This document shows positions 50,715-59,001 of a stretch of 64,000 nucleotides of DNA, piece by piece. Where the stretch lies: contig CADAZX010000004.1 of the NCBI GenBank assembly GCA_902792515.1, positions 1 to 64,000 of the forward strand, given 5' to 3'. Origin of the DNA: an uncultured Ruminococcus sp. GTDB taxonomy: Bacteria; Bacillota; Clostridia; UBA1212. How positions within the stretch are numbered: position 1 is the first letter of the stretch; every line of letters starts with the position of its first letter. The translations under genes and the position numbers were made by a program. The notes under the pieces are model-generated. The model searched no databases. It worked only from the letters and a program-made list of their open reading frames with translations, and was not told the origin of the DNA.

Positions 50715-51749
50715 TTACTCGTACTCCTCGGGGAGGCGGGAGACGGCGGATTCGATGATGCCGTTCAGGTTGCTGTCGACCATTTTGTAGGCCTGCTCGA
50801 TGCATTTGGCGACCGCTTTGGAGTCGCTGGAGCCGTGGCCTTTGACGATCGTTTTTTCGGTGCCGAGGAGGACGCTGCCGCCGTAGTTCTGGTAGTTCAT
50901 GAACTCCTTTTCCTCGGCGAACATTTTCTTCAGGAAGAGGGCGCCGAACTTGTAGAGGGGGCGGGAGTAGATGTCCTTTTTGATCTTTTTGAGGAGCTGG
51001 AGGGCGGTGCCTTCGGTGGTCTTGATGAGGACGTTGCCGGAAAAACCGTCGCAGACGACGAGGTCGTGGCGGCCGGAAATGAGGTCGCGGCTCTCCATGT
51101 TGCCGGTGAAGTTGATGACGTTTTCGGCGGCGAGGCCGGCGAGGGCCTTGTAGACGGTGCGGCGGAGGTCGTCGCCTTTTTCGGATTCGGTGCCGATGTT
51201 GAGAAGCGAGACGCGCGGGTTGTCGATGCCGTAGACGTTTTTCATGTAGGCGGAGCCCATGACGGCGAACTGGACAAGCTGGATCGGAGTGCAGTCGACG
51301 TTGGCGCCGCTGTCACACACGCCGACGATGCCGCCTGACATTGTGGGCAGGATCGGGCAGAAGCAGGGGCGGCGGACGCCGGGAAGACGGCCGATGCGAA
51401 GAGTGGCCGCGGCTACGAGGGAGCCTGTGGCGCCGAGGGAGACGATGCCGCTCACGGAGGGGTCCTCGCGGAGGAGGCGGATCGACTTCATCATGGAGCT
51501 GTCGCGTTTCAGGCGGATGGCGTCGGTGGGACGGTCTTCGCCGGTGATAACGTCGGGCGCGTGGAGGATTTCGATCTTAGCGCGGGCGCCGGCAGAGACG
51601 TTATGCTTTTCGAGTTCTTTTTTGATCGCTTCCTCGTCGCCGGCGAGCACGAGCTCGAGGCCGGGAAGACGGTCCAGCGCTATGAGGCTGCCCTCAACGT
51701 TTGCGCAGGGGCTGTTGTCGCCGCCCAGGCAGTCGATAACAAGTTTCAT
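50715..51749 (-). CDS. plsX: Phosphate acyltransferase PlsX
   Basis: The 344-residue enzyme converts acyl-ACP to acyl-phosphate for PlsY at the start of phospholipid synthesis. The family motifs VIDCLGGDNSP at residues 3-13, ATGSLVAAATLRIGRLPGVRRP near 107 and VVCDGFSGNVLIKTTEG near 232 are present. It precedes acpP. Together with fakA and degV on the same strand it forms a neighbourhood that activates and channels fatty acids. AGGAG upstream supports the ATG. Confidence 0.95.
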   Translation of the reverse strand: MKLVIDCLGGDNSPCANVEGSLIALDRLPGLELVLAGDEEAIKKELEKHNVSAGARAKIEILHAPDVITGEDRPTDAIRLKRDSSMMKSIRLLREDPSVSGIVSLGATGSLVAAATLRIGRLPGVRRPCFCPILPTMSGGIVGVCDSGANVDCTPIQLVQFAVMGSAYMKNVYGIDNPRVSLLNIGTESEKGDDLRRTVYKALAGLAAENVINFTGNMESRDLISGRHDLVVCDGFSGNVLIKTTEGTALQLLKKIKKDIYSRPLYKFGALFLKKMFAEEKEFMNYQNYGGSVLLGTEKTIVKGHGSSDSKAVAKCIEQAYKMVDSNLNGIIESAVSRLPEEYE

Positions 51750-51850
51750 TTTCTTTTCTCCTGTCGCGGGGGAGATTTCCGGGAAATACGGCGGCGCGGA
51801 AAATGCCGGAAATATTTCCGGGAAATGCCCGGAATAGAATCATTTTATAG

Positions 51851-52984
51851 TCAGTTTGTAAGTTTTTTCACGTAGCAGCGGCGCTTTTTGTGTTCGACGG
51901 CGTCGAAATGGTTCCACAGAAGGCGGATGGCGGTGTTGCTCTCGAGGTTGAGGTTCGTCTCGGCGTGGTCGATCGAGGGGTCGTCGAGCATTTTCATAAT
52001 TTCGGCGACCATGGCGGTGCCGAGGCCGAGCCGCATGTATTCGGGGGCGACTCCGACAAGGCCGAAGTCGATGATCTCGGGCTTTTTGACGGCCTTGAAG
52101 ATCCGCGCGATCGTGAGCGGGGTCAGGCGGCCGCCGGAGCGCTGAACGGCTTTGGCGATGGACGGGAAGCAGATGCCGAGCGCGACGACTTTGCCGTTTT
52201 TGTCGAGGATGACGGAAACGAAGCGGAGGTCGATGATCAGGCGGAAGTTGTCAATCATCATTTTCTTCATCTTTTCGGTGAAGGGGACGGTGCCGTAGAT
52301 GTCGGCGTAAGCGGTGTCGAGCAGCTCGAAAAAGCCGTCCTTGTATTTCCGGAGAAAGTCGTTCGTGTTTTTGGCCTCGCCGAAGCGGAGGTTGTAGCGC
52401 TTGAGCAAGTACTCTTCGAGCTTCAGGATCTTTTCGTCTGGTTTGCCGCCGGGGAGCTTGATCCGGCTCTCAACCCAGTCGACCTCCTTCGCGTAGCCGC
52501 ATTTTTCGATGAGGCGGGCGTAGTAGGCGGCGTTGTACTGCTCCTCAAAAGTGGAGAGCTCGTCGAAGCCGTCGATGAGGAGGCCTTCGCGCTCAAGGTC
52601 GGAATAACCGAGCGGGCCAACGACGGTGTCCATGCCGTTGGCGAAGGCCCATTTTTCGACAGCCTCGAAAAGAGCGTCAGCGACCTCCTGGTCGTTAACG
52701 GCGTCAAAGCGGGTGAAACGCACGCGCTTTTCGTTGTTTTTTTCGTTGGCGGCAGTCTGGATGATTCCGGAAATGCGGCCTTGAATCGCTCCGCCGCGGT
52801 AGGCGTTGAAGCAGACGGTCTTGCAGGTGTCGCTGTAGGCGTGGTTCCTGCTGAAAATCTTGCGCTCGTCGGAGTAGAGCGGCGGAACGAAAAACGGGTT
52901 GTCACGGTACAGATTCAGCGGAAAATTCAGAAAATCGTACCGCTGTTTCGCGGTTTTTACTTCTTTAACTATAATGTCAGACAT
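51851..52984 (-). CDS. GNAT-like acyltransferase of the YghO type
   Basis: The 377-residue protein resembles a group of Clostridial GNAT-fold proteins without assigned substrate (RYDFLNFPLNLYRDNPFFVPP at the N-terminus, in parts). The second half has a GNAT-like core: FVSVILDKNGKVVALGICFPS, then GLVGVAPEYMRLGLGTAMVAE with the acetyl-CoA loop, and a closing ETNLNLESNTAIRLLWNHF. It is presumably an N- or O-acyltransferase acting in the cytosol. It lies just upstream of plsX on the same strand, with a 101-bp gap that contains two copies of the ATTTCCGGGAAAT element. Confidence 0.78.
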   Translation of the reverse strand: MSDIIVKEVKTAKQRYDFLNFPLNLYRDNPFFVPPLYSDERKIFSRNHAYSDTCKTVCFNAYRGGAIQGRISGIIQTAANEKNNEKRVRFTRFDAVNDQEVADALFEAVEKWAFANGMDTVVGPLGYSDLEREGLLIDGFDELSTFEEQYNAAYYARLIEKCGYAKEVDWVESRIKLPGGKPDEKILKLEEYLLKRYNLRFGEAKNTNDFLRKYKDGFFELLDTAYADIYGTVPFTEKMKKMMIDNFRLIIDLRFVSVILDKNGKVVALGICFPSIAKAVQRSGGRLTPLTIARIFKAVKKPEIIDFGLVGVAPEYMRLGLGTAMVAEIMKMLDDPSIDHAETNLNLESNTAIRLLWNHFDAVEHKKRRCYVKKLTN

Positions 52985-53065
52985 TTTCCTTCAGTGTTTT
53001 AGTCAAATCAAATCAAAGCGCGGCTGCTTAGCCGGCGGATGAAACAACGGGCGGAACCCGGAACA

Positions 53066-53935
53066 TTATCTATGGATCGCGTGGAAGCAGACGCCGATTC
53101 CGTTCGGGCCGCAGTGGCTGCCGGCTGTCGGGTTGACGGTGATGACCTTGAGGTTAAGGGCGTCGCCGTACTTTGCGCGCAGGGCGGCGGTGAGTTCTTC
53201 AACGAGTTCGGGGGCGTCGCTGTTGCCGATGTAGACGGGATGGCCGGTAACGTCGTCGCCGAGTTCGTCCATGTAGGCGAGCAGGCGCGCGATAGCCTTC
53301 GGACGGCCTTTTTCCTTGCCGACGGAGACCATTTTGCCCTCGCTGCTCATGTGGATGATAGGACGGATGCCGAGAAGGGTGCCCATCGTGCCGGCGATTC
53401 CGCTGACGCGGCCGCTGTGCTTGAAGAAGCGAAGGTCGTCGGCGAAAAAGTACATCGCGTGCTTGTCGACCTCGACGGAAGCCCATTCAAGAACCTCTTC
53501 GGGTGTCTTGCCGGCCTTGAACAGTTCGCCGATAGCGAGAACAATCGCGCAGCTGACGGTGGTGATGCCCTTCGTGTCGACTTCGTAGAATTTCCGCTCG
53601 GGATATTTTTCCTTCAGGATCTTGAGCGCCTCGTCCATGTTGTCGAACGTGATCGTCATTGCGCGCGAGAAATGGACGTAAAAAATGTCGTTTCCGGCGG
53701 CAAAGTGGGGCTCAAAGTATTCGATGTACTGGTCGACGCTGATTGCGCTCGTGTTGGGAAGCCAGCCGCTCCTGAGTCCGTCGTAGAACTCGCGGGCGTT
53801 GAACTCTTTGAAGTCAACGTAGGGGTAAACGGTTTTGCCGTCGATGCTGTAGGGCATGCTGATGAGGTTGTAGCCGTATTCCGCGCACATCTCCGGCGTC
53901 ATGTCGGTGTCGCTGTCGGTGAAAAGAATCAACAT
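53066..53935 (-). CDS. DegV-family fatty-acid-binding protein (FakB-like)
   Basis: The 289-residue protein is a DegV family member. The N-terminal LFTDSDTDMTPEMCAEYG and YVDFKEFNAREFYDGLRSG segments are typical, with STNTSAISVDQY-like residues (PNTSAISVDQYIEYFE) lining the fatty acid headgroup pocket. FakB-type proteins present exogenous fatty acids to the kinase FakA, which is encoded just upstream on the same strand. GGAGG 8 nt upstream of the ATG is strong. The pair suggests a functional FakAB system feeding acyl-phosphate to phospholipid synthesis. Confidence 0.9.
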   Translation of the reverse strand: MLILFTDSDTDMTPEMCAEYGYNLISMPYSIDGKTVYPYVDFKEFNAREFYDGLRSGWLPNTSAISVDQYIEYFEPHFAAGNDIFYVHFSRAMTITFDNMDEALKILKEKYPERKFYEVDTKGITTVSCAIVLAIGELFKAGKTPEEVLEWASVEVDKHAMYFFADDLRFFKHSGRVSGIAGTMGTLLGIRPIIHMSSEGKMVSVGKEKGRPKAIARLLAYMDELGDDVTGHPVYIGNSDAPELVEELTAALRAKYGDALNLKVITVNPTAGSHCGPNGIGVCFHAIHR

Positions 53936-53982
53936 AAGAAATCCTCCAAAATTTAATAATTAGAAACAGTTTGGTTTGCTGG

Positions 53983-54013
53983 CCGGCGGCGCGTGAATAA
54001 AATGCGCCGCCGG
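53983..54013 (-). terminator. Hairpin between fakA and degV
   Basis: Perfect 10-bp arms CCGGCGGCGC (53983-53992) and GCGCCGCCGG (54004-54013) with an 11-nt loop. No T-run follows on either strand, so it is a weak terminator, an mRNA processing or stability element, or an attenuator between the two genes. Confidence 0.5.
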
Positions 54014-54022
54014 GCCCTTCGT

Positions 54023-55684
54023 TTATTCAAGAATGATAATGTAGTCAAAAACGGGCTGGCCGCCTTCGATGTGGATTACCTCGGTCGACTTGAACGCTTT
54101 GCCGAGCTCCGCGGAGAGTGATTCCGCGTCGCCCGGGGCGGCGCCGGCTCCCGAAATCAAAATCAAAATGTCGTAGTCGCCGGCGCCCATCTTTGCGGCA
54201 AGCGCCTGCGCCGCCGCTCCCGGGGTCGCGGCGGCCGTCATTATCCTGTCGCCGACAAACCCGATAAAATCGTCCTTTTTGACTGAAACGCCGTCCTTTT
54301 CCGTGTCGCGAACGGCCCTCGAGACCATTCCCGTGACAACTGACGCGGCTGCCTCCTGAAGGCTTTCGAAAAGCTCGTCAGCGTCTCCGCAGGACGGGTC
54401 GAACACCGAAATCGCGGCGTAGCCCTCGCCGATCGTTTTCGTGGGGAGAACTCTGATTTCCGCCTTATCGTACATCTGGGCCGCCTGATTGGCCGTCATG
54501 ATTATGTTTCCGTTGTTGGGGAACACGAAGATCGTGTCGGCGTCGATGTTGTCGAACGCGTTGATGAAGTCGGAAACGGCCGGATTCATGCTCTGACCGC
54601 CGTCGACGACCTCGTCGCACCCCGCCTCGGTGAAGGCATTTTTGATGCCGTCGCCTGCCGCGACCGCCACGAGCGCGAACTGCTTGTGGGGCTTTTTGCG
54701 AAGCGGGCGGAAGCTGTTTTTGACCGTCGACTCGTTGTGCTGGAGAGTCATGTTTTCAATCTTGATCTTGAGGTACTCGCCGTACTGCTGGAAATGGTTC
54801 AGCACGTCGCCGGGTTTGAACGTGTGGACGTGGACCTTGAGAACGGAGCCGTCCGCGAAGGCCACGACAGAATCGCCGACGGTGTCGAGATAGTCGGTAA
54901 CGGGCTTGATGTCGAACGACTTTACGTCGCATTTTTTGTTCTGGAGCCTGAGAAGAAACTCGGTGCAGTAGCCGAACTCGAGCTCGGTGTCCTCGGTGAA
55001 CTTGTCGAAATCGAGGTCCGCCTGCACGTTGCCGGTGCCGGAAGACGTGTTTTCGTACTTGAGAGACTCGCCCTCGAGCGCCTTTTTCATGCCCTCGGCA
55101 ATGTAGACGAAGCCCGCGCCGCCGCTGTCGACGACGCCCGCCTCTTTAAGGACGCTCAAAAGCTCGGGAGTGCGGTCGAGCGACTTGTAGAGTTCGACCA
55201 CGAAATCGTCAAGGTAGTTGTCGACCGTGCTGTTTTCGGTAACGCGCGAGTCGGCGTACTTTACCGCGTCCTTGAAAACGGTCAGGATCGTTCCTTCGAC
55301 AGGCTGCTTTACCGCCTTGTACGCCTGCTCGACGCCGCATCCGAACGCCTTGCTGAGACCTTCCGCGTCGCAGCTCTCCATGCCTTCGAACCCGCGCGAG
55401 ACGCCCGCGAAAAACTGCGAGAGGATCGCTCCGGAATTGCCACGGGCGCCGCTGAGCATGCCGCCCGCGAGCTTTTTCGCCGTTTCGTCGAGACTTCCGG
55501 TGCCCAGGTCTTTCAGCTTGTTTATGCCGGAGTCGATCGTCATGAACATGTTGTCGCCCGTGTCGCCGTCGGGGATCGGGAAGACGTTAAGGTCGTTTAC
55601 AATTTGTCTGTTGAGTGAGAGCAGTGCCGCTCCGCTGCGGATCATTTCCGCGAAAAGGGTGCCGGTAAGTGTGGCATTTCCCAT
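54023..55684 (-). CDS. fakA: Fatty acid kinase catalytic subunit FakA (DAK2/YloV)
   Basis: The 553-residue protein has an N-terminal DhaL/DAK2 kinase domain (DLNVFPIPDGDTGDNMFMT near residue 31 with the ATP/Mg acids, and GARGNSGAILSQFF near 78). A middle linker domain and a C-terminal DegV-like domain follow. FakA phosphorylates fatty acids held by FakB (DegV) proteins. A DegV gene lies 87 bp downstream and plsX further on. AAGGAGG upstream on the minus strand gives a strong start. The usual upstream neighbour yloU (Asp23) is not present here. Confidence 0.93.
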   Translation of the reverse strand: MGNATLTGTLFAEMIRSGAALLSLNRQIVNDLNVFPIPDGDTGDNMFMTIDSGINKLKDLGTGSLDETAKKLAGGMLSGARGNSGAILSQFFAGVSRGFEGMESCDAEGLSKAFGCGVEQAYKAVKQPVEGTILTVFKDAVKYADSRVTENSTVDNYLDDFVVELYKSLDRTPELLSVLKEAGVVDSGGAGFVYIAEGMKKALEGESLKYENTSSGTGNVQADLDFDKFTEDTELEFGYCTEFLLRLQNKKCDVKSFDIKPVTDYLDTVGDSVVAFADGSVLKVHVHTFKPGDVLNHFQQYGEYLKIKIENMTLQHNESTVKNSFRPLRKKPHKQFALVAVAAGDGIKNAFTEAGCDEVVDGGQSMNPAVSDFINAFDNIDADTIFVFPNNGNIIMTANQAAQMYDKAEIRVLPTKTIGEGYAAISVFDPSCGDADELFESLQEAAASVVTGMVSRAVRDTEKDGVSVKKDDFIGFVGDRIMTAAATPGAAAQALAAKMGAGDYDILILISGAGAAPGDAESLSAELGKAFKSTEVIHIEGGQPVFDYIIILE

Positions 55685-55828
55685 ATCAGTTTTGCCTCCT
55701 TGAAGGGAATGTTAGGAATTTGGGCAGCTGGCCGTGAGGGGCCGCTTCCGGGTTGTGCGGTTTTGCGAGTGGTTGTTTGAGTGTCCGGCCGGAGCTTGCC
55801 CCGGCAGTTTCACAATTCGAAAATCTGT

Positions 55829-56341
55829 CTATCGCCGCTTGAATTTATCGCTCGCCGCGTCGTGAACTCCCGCCGTTTTGCAGCGTGTGTCGAGAAAAAG
55901 CTTCGCATTGAGCACCGCCTGGCTGACGCTCCTGTAGGCCTTTGAATAAGCCGTCGTGAGCATGTCGCCAACGTCCGCCGCAGCGTCGACCGGGTCGGTC
56001 AAAATTGACGCCTTTGTCAGGATAACGTCCGCCGCCTTCAGATACGTCTCGGTCTTCTTCCCGATTACGACGGGGCGCACGGCCGGCTCGTTCGAAAACT
56101 GTTCGCGAAGCGTCTCCTGAAGGCCGCTCCCGCGCGGAGTCAGCACGTACACGACGAAGTTTTCGGTCTCGGTCCTGACAATGTCGCGGCAGATCGCGGT
56201 GACGTCCCTCGCCGTCGCCTCGCCAGGGGTAACGATGTAGACGCGCTTCGTCTGCGGAATCACGAGGTAGTCCCTTGCGGCTTTCCGCTCGGTGCTGCCT
56301 TCGGCCGTTTTGCAATTTATGAAAATCATTTTGCCTTTCAT
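55829..56341 (-). CDS. Hypothetical protein, possible glycosyltransferase-like fragment
   Basis: The 170-residue protein is not recognised with confidence. It has alternating alpha/beta segments (KMIFINCKT, KRVYIVTPGEATARD, NFVVYVLTPRG) and a late RPVVIGKKTETYLKAADVILTKAS. The last part recalls the nucleotide-sugar-binding end of GT-B glycosyltransferases but is too short for one. The C-terminus is basic. Translation could start at ATG 56341 or at ATG 56329; neither has an ideal binding site. It precedes fakA on the same strand with a 144-bp gap. Confidence 0.5.
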   Translation of the reverse strand: MKGKMIFINCKTAEGSTERKAARDYLVIPQTKRVYIVTPGEATARDVTAICRDIVRTETENFVVYVLTPRGSGLQETLREQFSNEPAVRPVVIGKKTETYLKAADVILTKASILTDPVDAAADVGDMLTTAYSKAYRSVSQAVLNAKLFLDTRCKTAGVHDAASDKFKRR

Positions 56342-56563
56342 AAAAGACCGCGCGTCCTTTCTTAAAACTTCGTGAGCCGCGGCAGGACATTTCCGGAAAA
56401 ACGCGATATTTCCGGGAAATAACAGCCGCGTGCCGTTCCCGCCATTTTACTACTTTAATTACTGTTTTCAAAACCGAATATTCCGGAAAGCGGCAAAAAT
56501 GACCGATTTTCGTGGACACTTGAGGAATAGTTCACACTTTTGGCGAAAATTGTAGAAAAACAG

Positions 56564-56592
56564 TGGACAAAAAAGGGGCGGAGAGGTATAAT
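56564..56592 (+). promoter_or_regulatory. Promoter of the TetR-type gene
   Basis: TGGACA (56564-56569) and TATAAT (56587-56592) are 17 bp apart. An almost perfect palindrome ATATTTCCCGGAAATAT lies at 56615-56631 in the leader and could be an operator, but similar elements also occur far from regulators. Confidence 0.75.
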
Positions 56593-56677
56593 GTTATCGG
56601 GGGGCCCACCCGGGATATTTCCCGGAAATATCGCCCGCTCAAGACCGATTAAAAATATTGACCGGAGATTTAAGAAA

Positions 56678-57313
56678 ATGGCAAGCAAGAGCAGAGAGGC
56701 GCATTCCGAGCGGATGAGCAGGCGCGAGGCGTCGGGCAGAAAGCAGGACAAACGGACCCAGGACTCGCTGAAAAAGATCAGAAACGCCTACGCAGAGCTG
56801 CTCGGCGAGGGCTACAACCCGTCCGTTATCAGCGTGTCAATGCTGGCCGACCGCGCCAACATCGACCGCAAAACGTTTTACAACTACTACGACGGCATTT
56901 ACGCGCTCGACAACGCCATCGTGAACGAGATCGGCGCGATGTTCCGCGAGACGTTCAGCCGCAACCCGATGCCGGAACGCGGCAACCTTCCGCACGTTTT
57001 CTTCAAGGCGCTCGCGGAGGTTCTCAACGAGGATATCGACTTTTACGGCTCGATGTTCAAGCTCGGCAGCGGAACGGCCCTCGGAAAGGCTGTTCGCGAC
57101 ATCGCCAAGGAGGAGACCTCCAAAATCGTCAAAACGCGTCACACCGCCACAAAAGAACTCGACATCGCGCTTGATTTTATTATCGCCGGAAGCCTTGAGG
57201 TGTACAGGCAGTGGTACGAGCTCGACCCCAGACCGCCGCTCGCATCCTATTCCGCGATCATCTCGGAAATGTGCTACAGCGGAATCTATTCGGTGCTCGA
57301 CAGAGGCGAGTGA
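56678..57313 (+). CDS. TetR-family transcriptional regulator
   Basis: The 211-residue protein has a charged N-terminal arm of about 30 residues and a TetR-type helix-turn-helix (ISVSMLADRANIDRKTFYNYYDG near residues 57-79). The all-helical C-terminal ligand and dimer domain includes ASYSAIISEMCYSGIYSVL at the end. ATG 56678 is chosen as the first Met with a GGAG upstream; the frame is open to 56540 but that part contains the leader palindrome. It is divergent from the fakA group, so regulation of fatty acid genes would be a reasonable test. The ligand is unknown. Confidence 0.85.
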   Translation: MASKSREAHSERMSRREASGRKQDKRTQDSLKKIRNAYAELLGEGYNPSVISVSMLADRANIDRKTFYNYYDGIYALDNAIVNEIGAMFRETFSRNPMPERGNLPHVFFKALAEVLNEDIDFYGSMFKLGSGTALGKAVRDIAKEETSKIVKTRHTATKELDIALDFIIAGSLEVYRQWYELDPRPPLASYSAIISEMCYSGIYSVLDRGE

Positions 57314-57532
57314 CAAGGGACTTGGCAGAGTAATCAACTACAGATTACTTCTTTTTGCAATGTGTATTTTGCAATGTGTATTCAGATTCTTGCGATGAGC
57401 ACGAACGCAGAATGATTATCACGCTCAATAGGTTGACGTTATTGGTAAAACTGTTTTTAAAACTCTTTTCGTCTTACAAATCCCCTCATCCGGTTGATTT
57501 TTTTGCCATATTTGGTGCTTAAGTGTCTTTGC

Positions 57533-58906
57533 TTAACCGCCGTACAGTTCATTCCCATCGATATAATCATATTCTCCGGTTCTTTCATCAAACCCGGACG
57601 CGGAAATGAAACCGATTCTGCCGGGCGTCAGTCCTTTGATTTTCTCGATTTTTCCGGCTTCCGCAACGACTTCCTTTTCGGGCATCGGCGCGGAATGATA
57701 TTTGACTTCATATATATCATAAGCGCCGCGCCGCTGAAGAACAACGTCAAATTCCCCGTTAGTTCTGCTCTCCGGATCGTCGTACCAATATGTACCGACG
57801 TTCGTTATTCCGCGCAGCTTCCCGCTTTGGATCAGCATGGAGAAGTATTCGCGGCACAGCTCTTCGAAGCGGTGCGCTATGAAGGTTTGAAGCGGCTTTT
57901 CGATATATTCATCGTAAAAGGCGCCGGCGCCCAGAACCTGAAGCGCACTTTTATTCCTATAAACAAAAGCGTAATAGAACCGCAGAAGATTGTCACACAG
58001 CTCATAAGAGATCTTCTTTTTGTCGTTCGCCTTATTGATCGGGAAGCGCTTCGCAAGAATCTCCATATTCAGAAGCGACGTTATCTGTTTGGAAAGCAGG
58101 CCGTTGTTTTTCAAGCCGAGCATCGATTCAATCTCGCCGTATTTCTTGCTTCCGTTGGAAATGGCAAACATGATACGCTCGGCATTGACCGGGTTTGCGT
58201 AATTCGAAATTAACAGGTGCTCCGCGTAGGTAAACACCGGACAGTATGGGTTCAGTACGGAGCTCACGATATTCGATTTCAGATCCTTTTCCGGATCGAT
58301 AAAACCGTTGATGAATGGTGAACCGCCGAATACCGACCAAAGCGCGATTTTCTCGTACACCGGCTTGTCCGGATAGAACTCCGCCGCTTCACGGTAGCTC
58401 AGCTCGCCCAGCCGGAGCGTCAGGGTGAAACGTCCGTATAACGCGTTTTTCTCGTCTAAGCTTTCCTTCATCATACCGATATGGGAGCCGGACAGGAACA
58501 GCCGGATGTTTGAAAGATGATTGTCGATAATCGACTGAAAGAGCGAATCGACCGCTTCGGCTTTTTCGATTTCTTTCAGATACGGGTATTCGTCAATCAC
58601 AATGTTGAGCGTTTTACCAAGCGTGTTCAGATAGGCGAAAACGTCAGTAAACGACGCGAACGGCAGAATCACGGGAATGACCTTCGCAGCGGCAAGCGCT
58701 TTGGCAAAACCGTCGACGTTCTCTTTCATCGTGCTTTTCAGACACTCGTAGTAGACCGTAGGGTCCTCGCTCTCCTTTAGGGCGTGCATTAAGAGTGTGG
58801 TCTTGCCGACCTTGCGCTTCCCGTAAACCATCACGCTCGCGGACGGTTTTGCAAGGATCCCGCGCAGCAGAGATATTTCTTTTTCACGACCGATAAAAGC
58901 AGCCAT
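57533..58906 (-). CDS. AAA-type ATPase with C-terminal DUF234 nuclease-like domain
   Basis: The 457-residue protein belongs to the MNS/archaeal-type STAND-like ATPases found scattered in bacteria and archaea. After FIGREKEISLLRG comes Walker A VYGKRKVGKTTLL near residue 28 and Walker B NIVIDEYPYL near 108. A winged-helix part follows. A C-terminal PD-(D/E)xK-like DUF234 domain has GEFDVVLQRR and DIYEVKYHS as the acidic and Lys residues. The cellular role is unsettled; toxin-like or mobile-element associations have been proposed for the group. AGGAGG supports ATG 58906. The composition is more AT-rich than its neighbours, and it sits alone between unrelated genes, so recent acquisition is likely. 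Confidence 0.88.
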   Translation of the reverse strand: MAAFIGREKEISLLRGILAKPSASVMVYGKRKVGKTTLLMHALKESEDPTVYYECLKSTMKENVDGFAKALAAAKVIPVILPFASFTDVFAYLNTLGKTLNIVIDEYPYLKEIEKAEAVDSLFQSIIDNHLSNIRLFLSGSHIGMMKESLDEKNALYGRFTLTLRLGELSYREAAEFYPDKPVYEKIALWSVFGGSPFINGFIDPEKDLKSNIVSSVLNPYCPVFTYAEHLLISNYANPVNAERIMFAISNGSKKYGEIESMLGLKNNGLLSKQITSLLNMEILAKRFPINKANDKKKISYELCDNLLRFYYAFVYRNKSALQVLGAGAFYDEYIEKPLQTFIAHRFEELCREYFSMLIQSGKLRGITNVGTYWYDDPESRTNGEFDVVLQRRGAYDIYEVKYHSAPMPEKEVVAEAGKIEKIKGLTPGRIGFISASGFDERTGEYDYIDGNELYGG

Positions 58907-58922
58907 TTTTCCTCCTAAAAAC

Positions 58923-58982
58923 ATAATGAATCCGATTTCAGTGAAACCGGATTCATTATACATCGCGCAATTAATTTGTCAA
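58923..58982 (-). promoter_or_regulatory. Promoter and long palindrome upstream of the AAA ATPase gene
   Basis: On the minus strand TTGACA (58982-58977) and TATAAT (58960-58955) are 16 bp apart. An 18-bp dyad with one mismatch and a single central base (58923-58959) begins inside the -10 box and covers the start site. The hairpin has no T-run, so an operator is the better reading. Confidence 0.82.
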
Positions 58983-59001
58983 GCGTTTTCCGCTTATTTC
59001 C

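Noticed and set aside
55845..56519. Alternative minus-strand frame overlapping the 55829-56341 gene
   Set aside because: Arg-rich product without alpha/beta pattern. The overlapping frame has a more protein-like composition, though that call is also of modest confidence.
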